This document shows positions 56,549-64,000 of a DNA stretch of 64,000 bases, in pieces. This stretch comes from Ceratotherium simum simum. Its lineage: Eukaryota; Chordata; Mammalia; Perissodactyla; Rhinocerotidae. The stretch covers positions 25,367,120 to 25,431,119 of the forward strand of contig NW_004454178.1 in NCBI RefSeq assembly GCF_000283155.1, read 5' to 3'. The notes beneath the pieces were generated by a model that saw only the letters and a list, made by a program, of their open reading frames with translations, searched no databases and had not been told where the DNA came from. A program made the translations under genes and the position numbers. How positions within the stretch are numbered: position 1 is the first letter of the stretch; every line of letters begins with the position of its first letter.

Positions 56549-56592
56549 GGTGGTTCGCTTCACAACAAAGGGTGGCTCGCTTCACAACAAAG
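56549..56592. repeat. 22-bp tandem duplication with AACAAAGG motifs
   Basis: Ggtggttcgcttcacaacaaag-type unit twice, one mismatch; a third AACAAAGG follows at 56605-56612. Confidence 0.9.
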
Positions 56593-57396
56593 GCTCTTCG
56601 ATAGAACAAAGGTCCCCAGCGGGAGGCCCCGAGGGGGCGGGGTCCTGCAGGGATTTCCGGGGATGCCTCTTGGGTGCGTTGGTGGCTTACTCCCACTCAG
56701 GTCACCTCCTGAGCGAGGGTGGCACCCAAAGGGCTCCTCCTGCCCGCACGTGGTGTGACTCAGGGTGGCTCAGGCGGGTCCCAGAGCCCCCAGGTCGGAC
56801 TGGGGCCCCTCCCTGCCCCTTCTGTCTCATCCTGAACAAGGCACAAGTTTGTAACCAAGGGGACGATGAAGGACTCTCACTGGGTGCTCAGTGGCCCTCC
56901 CTCTTTGTCACAGGCTCCATCAGGGGATACAGGGCTGCAAGTCGAGAGTTCTAGGTCCAGCCCGGCTCCAGCCCTGGCACTGACCAGCTGTGGCCTTGGG
57001 TAGCTCCGGGGTCCCTCTGGACCTGGGTTTCCTCTCCAGCGCCAGCCCACAGGCTCCTCCTTGAATCCATGGGGGACCAGAGGGGCCTCTGACATCCCTG
57101 GTTCTCAGGAGGGAATCCCTGGGTCCTTCCAGCTTCCAGAGACCCAGATCCACTTTGCTCCAGCCCTGACTCCTCACGCCCATCTTTTGTGGGAGAATGG
57201 AGTTGGCCCCCAGGGCCCAGACAGAGCAGGGCCTCCTGAGCGTCTGCTCCCAAAGGAGCAGGAGCCCTGGACCTGAGGACACCTAGTCGGCTGGCAGAGT
57301 GGGTGAAAACGAGGAGGAAGGTTTCTGGGGTCCTTGAATCTTTCTGTAAGAAAACCTTCTGGAATGTTTCCTCAGCTCAGCCAAGTGCTGTTTCAA

Positions 57397-57402
57397 AATA
57401 AA
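57397..57402 (+). terminator. KLHL30: Candidate polyadenylation signal of KLHL30
   Basis: AATAAA in tttcaaaataaagact, followed by a tgtc-type region. Confidence 0.5.
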
Positions 57403-59549
57403 GACTCACTATGTCAAAATGGACTTATTTTGATCACAAATGGGCAGTTGAAAAGGCGGCGTCCTGGAGTGAGGCCTGCTTTCTGCTCCTGCGCACACTC
57501 ATGGCAATGGGGGTCAGTGCTGGGGTGGGGGGAACACATCCCACTCCAGGGCCTGGGCCTCAACTTTGGGGTGCCAAATTGCTCTTGGTCTGATCAGCTG
57601 AGCTGCCCTATTCTGGGCACTAGATCAGGCCAATCATATCCTTCAGGGTCCCAGGAGGAAACAGACGGCCCCACAAATTGAGTGATGGAGGAGAGTTAAA
57701 CAAAGGGTTATTTCTAAGGTGTGGGCAGGCTGATGGGAATCCAGCAAGGGCTCCAGGGGCTCCCAGGACTGGCAACAGTGGGGAACCCTCACCACCCCTC
57801 TGCCTCCAGAGGCAAGGGAAGGAGGAGATGCAGACTCCAGGAAGACAGCTGGAGGGAGAGGGTTGCCAAGAAGCTGGGGCCTTTGCTAACGGAACGCAGC
57901 CCCTGCCACCGCCACCTGCAGCCCAGTGGGGAGGAAGTGGTGGAGTAGATAGCCCCACCTCCCTCTCTTTCCTGCCCCCCAGTCTCTCGCTAGTCCCTCC
58001 TACTGGCCAAACCCAACCAGAATCAGAAGGAAGACAGGCCATTGACACAGTCCACCGCCACCAGCCTGCTGGGGTGGTGGGGAAGGGAGCGGGTGGAGGT
58101 GGACAGGGACCAGGATGGGCAAACGAAAGACGTCTGGCATATGAATCAAACGCTCAACAGATTCTCGTCCAAACGGACACTAGTGTACTAATTCACATGG
58201 AGTGTCGTGGAGCAGCCCAAGCCATCCTCTTCCCTTATCAAAGTCCCCAGGACAACAAGCACTCACTAGAAGGTTTGAGGCTAGCCTGGCTTCTAGAAAG
58301 GGGAATGGATGACCTTGGAACATGTGCAGAAGCCCACCAAACTCTCAGGCCCATGGGGAGCGAACCACCTCCCCAGCCCCAGAGTACTCACATCTGCCAG
58401 GTGGGTGCATATTGTCTTTCCCACAGGCAACGTGGGAAGCGACCCCTCCGCCAGCAGACCCCAGCCCTCAGTGACCACACAGTGTCCTCAGGAGCCAGGC
58501 CCAGCACAGCCAGCTGGGGCTCGGCTCCCTTTGGTTCCCAGGTGAGCCAGGGTCCAGGGATACTTCTAGCCAGTTCCATTGGACTTGGGTTCTCCAGTAC
58601 CTCCCAGACAAGACCCTTTTATTATCAAGTGTCTTCCTTGTACCAGGCAGGGTCAGTGATTGCTGGAGGTAGGCAGGTGACACTCCCATGTAATTATTTA
58701 TAATAAAATGGACTGTTCAAATGACAGTCCACTGTAGTCAATTTAGACCACTGCTCCAGGTGGTTGGTCGACCAGTTGGCCCAGTGGAAAGTCTCTTGAC
58801 CTGGAGTCTATCTGTGACTTAAGAGGGAGGTGGTAACAGCCACACACAAGGTAAGGGTGTCCACTCCTCCAGGGCTGTGTCTTTCACCTTTGCTCCCAGT
58901 GCCCCCAGCACAGTGCTGGGCACTCAGCCTGAAGTGTGGCTGCCACCGCTGTGTGCAGCCAATTCTCCAGAGGTCCCAGCCCCAGGCACACAGGAGGGCA
59001 GCCAGGCATGCCACTGATTAACTGAAGAATGAAGTGGACTGCGACGAGAACCTTCATGGAGAAGTAATTTCCTGTTTGCAGTGAATACCCCAGGAGCCAA
59101 CACAGTTTCCTCAAAGCTATTAGACTTTCCCAAGGATTTCCAGGGCCAGCGGCTGGGGTTATGTTGGTCACAGTCACATTTAACAATGTGATTCTTACCA
59201 AAATGGCAAAGAGAGCCACCGATATCCACTCTCTTGCATTAAACTGAAGAGGTGACCTAAAGACTAATTTTTAAAACCAGTCTATTGAAACCATGCAGAC
59301 AATTAGCAGAAAAGAACCCAAGAGACCCTCTGGGTGGAAGTGAGACAGACCTCTTCCCCTGTTAGACCTGAGATCACCCACAGCTCCGTCCAGGATGCAT
59401 GTGGCTTGCTCCCAGCACTTGACTCTGTGCCTGGCACGTAGCAGGACCTGAGTAACTGTTCGTTGATTTGAATGGAATCCGTGGGTTCCTTGAAGCTGCT
59501 GACCTCGAGTTGTCGGGGCTGGACCCAGACAAGGTTTCATTTGGGGGCT

Positions 59550-59640
59550 CAGTGACCTTGGGCCAGTCGCAAGATCTGAGCCTCAGTTTCCTCCTCTGTG
59601 TTATGGGTACAATCACGTGATTTGAGAACTGGGTGATGTC
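59550..59640 (+). mobile_element. MIR relic
   Basis: Gtgaccttgggccagtcgc, then gagcctcagtttcctcctct. Confidence 0.75.
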
Positions 59641-62087
59641 ATGTGCTGGGAAGGCTCCAGTAAACAGCAAAGGTCGCCTTCCATGTGCATCAGGAGGCCA
59701 CACAGCAAGTTGACTTCAGGCTCCCATTGCTTTCAGGAGCAAAGGGAACTTTTATTCCCATGACTTCATCGCAAAGCTCCTTCCTTTGGAGGAAGAGAGA
59801 AGAGTGGGAACAGCTTGACTGCATCAGGCTTCTGGGAAGCCAGGGCCGAGGCCGTGACATGAGGGCCCAAGAATGAGGATTAGATTTCAGCCGGGCGTGA
59901 AGGCGCGTGGGGGCGGCCACTTCGTGCCCCGCCCGGGCCCCCTTCTGTGGACACTCACTCAGTACCCCACCCAGGGATCTCTTAGCTCGCCCCCAGATGC
60001 TGTCCCTGCTTCTGAGCCCGCGGGCAACTGCCACGGGGGAAGGGGCGTCGGTGCCATCGGAACCCCGTTTCTGGGGGTCCCGGACCTCGGGGTTTCTTTG
60101 CTAATCTCTGCCCCTCTCTGAGCGGAGGCCATTTTTGAACTGTGACCCCAGAAACACGCAGGGAGCCCACCTGAAGGCCCCAGCCCTGGTGCTCTCCTGC
60201 CCCGGGGCCAGCTGAGTCGTCACCTCGGGATAGTGTTACAGGAAGCTGCACCAGCACCAGAACCGATTTGATTTGGGCCCTCTGCTAGGGGCTATGACAT
60301 CACTAGGATTGTTCACTGTTTGGGAAAATAACTGTTTTTCACATGGCAACAGCTCCTGTCCTCACCACTGGCCTTGCTCGGACTGGGGCCCCCCACTGTG
60401 AGGTGGAGGTGATGTCACATGAAGATCTTGAAGATCACATTCCCCAAATCGGGTACATCCAGCCCCACACATCCCCGGTGCTACCAAAGGTGACAGGGCC
60501 TGAGCCTCGCCTTCCCGGGGTGCAGGTTGGGCCACAAGGCATCCGGCCCTGAAAGCAGCGTGCCTCTCACCCCTGTGGACAGAATCCAGGCCAGTGACCC
60601 AGAAGCGGGGCCCCCCAGCGGCCTGGCCTCCGTGCTGGAAGTGAGCGTCACTGGCCACCTTCCTCCCGGCCTTGGCCTTGGCTGTCCCGAGTCACTTATG
60701 AGTGGGATCCCAGCAGAGGGCTCAGGGACAACAGCTGCTGTTATGCCCACTAAACAGACGAGCAAAATGAGTCTCAGGGGGATGCGTGGCTAATGGCCCC
60801 GGATGTGCCGCCTCCACAGATACGTGTGACCTTTGCTGCAGGCGGCCATGCCAGGGCCAGGTTTGCTGAGCAGACCCCCTGCTGGGCTTGTCCTGGGCTC
60901 CAACCTTGCTCTGCCATGGCCCCCAGGGCCTGAAGCCTCTGTCTGCATGTAAATTTGAGGGCACCTCCCTGCGACGTGGTGCCCACGGCCTGGGCCAGGG
61001 ACCCTCGCCACTAGGGCAGCCTGGAACGCAAGCAGGCCTCACCCACTGTGCACTCGGCTCACCCTGTGCCTTATTCCCAGCTCTCAGGCAAGGAAACTGA
61101 GACAGGCTGGCCACCATGAGGTCCCCAAGCCAAGCTCCTTCCCTCCCACCCTGTCAGGCTGCCCCCGTGGCATTCCACTCCCCGAGCAGGGAAAGCTCTG
61201 TGGACGAGCCCCCCAGGTTCAAGAGTGGCCAGCTACAGGTGTTTCCCTGGGCTTCCCTGACAGCCAGACCCCCAGAGGAAATCCCACCCCTACGGGACAC
61301 TCACTGGTCTGAGGGAAAACACAGGGCCACATCTTCTTCAATAACCTTCAAGCTCATCCTGTAGCTCACATTTCGCATCATCAAGATTAGGAAGGACTAT
61401 AATGGGCAAAATGTGTGGCTGTGTAGACGTGACTCTGCCTAGTGGGCAAGAGGGCCTGGCCCCAGCCCCGAGCCCAGGCTGTGTGTCCCTGGGCAAGCCA
61501 CCCACCTCTCTGGACTAATCAGTGGGGCCTGTGAGAAGCGAATGAGGGGCTGGGTGTGGACGTGCTTTTTCAGAAACACAAAGGGACTGTACACAGAGCT
61601 GCATCTCCTGGGAACAGGAGGCCCTCTCTACTAGCAGATCTCAGGTTTCAGCAAAGAGAACACCCCACACTTGGTGTCCTACGGTCCCAGATAAAGTCTC
61701 CCCGAATAAACTAAACTGAACAAAATTACAATACTTAACCCTGAAGCACATGCCCAACACACATAAACGCGTCATGAAAATGTTCCAACACGAGGCTTCC
61801 TCACAGACCTTCCCTGTGGGACCAGAAATAAGAAGCCACCCAAGACGGCCTTAACCCTCTGAGGGCTTTCCAATAACACCCTCCACGGATTTGGAAGCGA
61901 ATGCTCTTATTTGTAACAAAACTGCTGATGTTTGCAGATGAAATAAGTTCATATATTTTGTTAAGTATATATTATAGAAGCCAGTATTTCTCAAATGTCT
62001 TCTTGGAGATCTGCAATTTCTATAGGAATTTCAATTTTTTCATGCCATTGATAATTTTAAAAAGAAATTGTTAAAAAGATAATGGCA

Positions 62088-62328
62088 GGGCCGGCCCCGT
62101 GGCTTAGCGGTTAAGTGCGCGCGCTCCGCTGCTGGCGGCCTGAGTTCGGATCCCGGGTGCGCACCAACACACCACTTCTCCGGCCATGCTGAGGCCACGT
62201 CCCACATACAGCAACTAGAAGGATGTGCAGCTATGACATACAACTATCTACTGGGGCTTTGGGGGGAAAAATAAATAAATAAAAATCTAAAAAAAAAAAA
62301 AATTAGTAATGGTTACCATTATAAAAAA
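62088..62328 (+). mobile_element. ERE-type tRNA-derived SINE
   Basis: Full head (ggccggccccgtggcttag), box A-like gtggcttagcgg and box B-like gttcggatccc, body as in the 108-334 copy, A-rich tail from about 62265. Likely target duplication aaaaagataa at 62073-62082 and 62329-62338, though the tail contains an unexplained attagtaatggttacc segment. Confidence 0.85.
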
Positions 62329-62729
62329 AAAAAGATAAGGACAGAACTTGTCTTTTGCAGTCATAATTTGCCTTTGAAAGACATCCTTATAGAGTAAGTC
62401 CGTGGGACACACTGATCCCTGGGGGGAACACATTCTCAGATGGGCGGGGTGTTTTTTCTTTAAACACCACCCCCCATCCCCCCAAAAAAAGACTCGACCA
62501 CCATCCCCACATCCTACAGGCAAAGAGGCAGAATCACAGGGAACAATTAATACCAGGCTTTTGCTAAAGTATGGAGTCTTTCCTGTCCCCTGGAAACAGT
62601 GCCTGAGTGGTGGAGACTGTCCCTGAGCCAGGTGAGGATTACCACGGCCCCTCCCCCAGGCCGGGACTCCTACTTGCTTTCAGTTCGCACTGCCACACTC
62701 TGAAACAGGGCAGGGTGAGGCCTCCTCTC

Positions 62730-62738
62730 TTCTCAGAA
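62730..62738. promoter_or_regulatory. ERFE: STAT5-type palindromic site, about 1.1 kb upstream of ERFE
   Basis: Ttctcagaa matches TTCYNRGAA exactly. ERFE is known to be induced by erythropoietin through JAK2-STAT5; use of this particular site is inference. Confidence 0.35.
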
Positions 62739-63639
62739 GAGGTCAAAATCATCCCCTGGTGTGGGTGTAGGCCCTTGGGAAGGTGCATTCCTCAGTGGTG
62801 CCTTCCCCCACTCTTGAATAAAACGCACTGTGTCCCCACCAGGCACAGGCACCTCAGGGGCAGGGCACAGAGAGCCTGGAGTGCCGTGGTCCTGCCGTTA
62901 CCTTCCAGGGGGTGAGACAGACAGGCAATGGGCACGTAATAGCATAAAGCAGCCCAGGGAAGGAGTGAGGAGGCTGGCTCTTTTCAGGGAGGAGCCTGGA
63001 GTTCAGGCCTGCAGGGTCTGGTCCACCTGTCCCAGCGGGGTGTCCTGAGCTGACCCCAGTGGGCAGCAGGCAGCCTTGTCCCTGATCGGGTGGGCTAGGC
63101 CGAGATGGAGCGCAGTCCTCCCAGCCCTCGCCTCCGTGCGCCCGCATCAGAGCAGGGCAGCTGCCCTGGGTTGTAGATTCCCTTGTGCACACTCCTGGCC
63201 CCACGCCCCTGCAGGTGAACCCAGGTGGGGAAGAATGGCGCATCCCTGAGCTCAGAGCGCCCCAGCCATGGGGAGAAGGGTGCCCTAGAAGGGACGCGTC
63301 CCCGCCTGGGAAGGGGGAGCCGAGGAGGGACCCTGAGGGTCTTCCCGCTCCGACGTGCTCAACTTATGTTGCCGAGGCCTAAGCCCCGCAGGGCGTGGCC
63401 AGGAGAATGGGAAGGGAGCGTCTCAAGGTTCCCGCAGAGAAGGCGTGGGACAGAGAGGGGAAAAAGGATGCCCCGGGGCCCGGGAGAAGGGGTGTCCCGG
63501 TCCCCGCGAAGCAGAAGCACTGGACAGTGCTCAGGGAGGGACCGGGAGCCGGGAGATGGAGCGGAAATGCGCTCAACAGGAGCGGGCGCTCCTGCCACCG
63601 CGAGCGAGTGCTTCCTGAGCCCCCTGCCTCCCCCGTAGC

Positions 63640-64000
63640 CCCCTCCTCGCACCCCCTTCCCTACCCTGTGCCCCGCCCCGCCCCGCATCCCCCCGCTCCA
63701 GCGCCCCCTGCCTTGCGCGGCACACACTCACCCCTGCTGCAGCGCCCCTTGCCCTCCCCCGCCCCGCCTCTGCAGCGCGCGCCGGAGCCGGGAGGGGGCG
63801 CCCGGCGCGGCGGGGGATTCGAGCGCGTTATAAGCGCGGAGCCGGAGAGCGGTTCCGAGACGCCGCGCTCGGAGCCCAGAAGGACGCGCTGCCCGCATGG
63901 CCCCCGCCCGCCGCCCCGCCGGAGCCCGCCTGCTGCTCGTCTACGCGGGCCTACTGGCCGCCACCGCCGCCGGCCTCGGCTCCACGGAGCCTGGCGCGCC
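63640..64000 (+). promoter_or_regulatory. ERFE: ERFE CpG-rich promoter with TATA-like box
   Basis: Dense CpG and several ccccgccc Sp1/KLF-type boxes (63670-63684, 63756-63770). A TATA-like ttataag at 63828-63834 predicts initiation at about 63855-63865, giving a short 5' UTR of about 35-40 bases before the ATG. Confidence 0.65.
63897..64000 (+). CDS. ERFE: Erythroferrone, first 34 codons (exon 1, truncated by window edge)
   Basis: ERFE (FAM132B/CTRP15) is a secreted C1q/TNF-related hormone made by erythroblasts. It binds BMP ligands and lowers hepatic hepcidin, raising iron supply. Visible residues: MAPARRPAGARLLLVYAGLL then AATAAGLGSTEPGA. This is a signal peptide with an Arg-rich start (residues 5-11) and hydrophobic core (12-25). 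It differs from human at only a couple of positions as I recall. The collagen-like and C1q domains lie beyond the window. Position just right of KLHL30 matches the human order. Confidence 0.9.
   Translation, partial: MAPARRPAGARLLLVYAGLLAATAAGLGSTEPGA

Larger units (their letters stand above)
55727..57420 (+). other. KLHL30: KLHL30 3' UTR (inferred end)
   Basis: No coding evidence. The first clear AATAAA is at 57397-57402. A 22-bp tandem duplication lies at 56549-56592. Confidence 0.5.
57421..63700. other. KLHL30-ERFE intergenic region
   Basis: About 6.3 kb. L2-like ends at about 58850-58930 and 59390-59475, MIR relics at 59550-59640 and 61440-61560, an ERE SINE at 62088-62328, and a STAT5-type site at 62730-62738. 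No gene recognised. AATAAA also occurs at 58702-58707. Confidence 0.55.

Noticed and set aside
1..64000. Prokaryotic defence, CRISPR, phage or other exotic gene system
   Set aside because: All recognised genes are mammalian with spliced structure; no spaced repeats, operons or phage-like genes occur.

Overview
This window is vertebrate nuclear DNA from a placental mammal. Genes are split into short exons with GT-AG introns, and gaps are filled with L1, L2, MIR and MaLR-type relics. At least five tRNA-derived SINEs belong to the ERE type found in Perissodactyla (horse, rhinoceros, tapir); three carry head-to-tail intact copies with perfect or near-perfect target duplications. The SINE body here differs from the Equus ERE-1 consensus as I remember it, so a rhinoceros or tapir source seems more likely than a horse. 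That is an inference, not a demonstrated assignment.

Four protein genes, all on the plus strand, match the order known from human 2q37.3: SCLY, ESPNL, KLHL30, ERFE. (1) 1-12,093: the last five coding exons of SCLY (selenocysteine lyase), including the catalytic cysteine; the 5' two thirds lie left of the window. A 3.6-kb degenerate L1 fills the left edge. (2) 14,205-37,542: ESPNL (espin-like), reconstructed as nine coding exons giving 999 codons plus stop with every exon phase consistent: ankyrin repeats, a polyproline exon, an espin-type [13 protein letters not shown] segment and a 1.6-kb last exon. (3) 46,308-55,726: KLHL30, seven coding exons giving 579 codons plus stop: BTB, BACK and Kelch propeller. 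(4) 63,897-64,000: the first 34 codons of ERFE (erythroferrone), with its signal peptide, behind a CpG-rich promoter with a TATA-like box; the rest lies right of the window.

The genes are independent transcription units, not an operon. SCLY serves selenium recycling, ESPNL is a stereociliary actin-bundling cargo of class III myosins, KLHL30 is a presumed CUL3 adaptor expressed in muscle, and ERFE is the erythroid hormone that lowers hepcidin. Gaps hold introns, UTRs and old repeats. I found no RNA genes, CRISPR arrays or prokaryote-like systems.

The most unusual structure is in ESPNL intron 3. A ~240-bp insertion there is bordered by a 13-bp direct repeat and consists of a 171-bp copy of sequence 496 bp upstream fused to a ~55-bp copy of sequence ~495 bp downstream, as expected from template switching during repair. 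Other points worth a check are an immunoglobulin-switch-like CTGGG array upstream of KLHL30, a triple CAG acceptor in ESPNL, a STAT5-type site 1.1 kb upstream of ERFE, and paired MEF2-like motifs near the presumed KLHL30 promoter.
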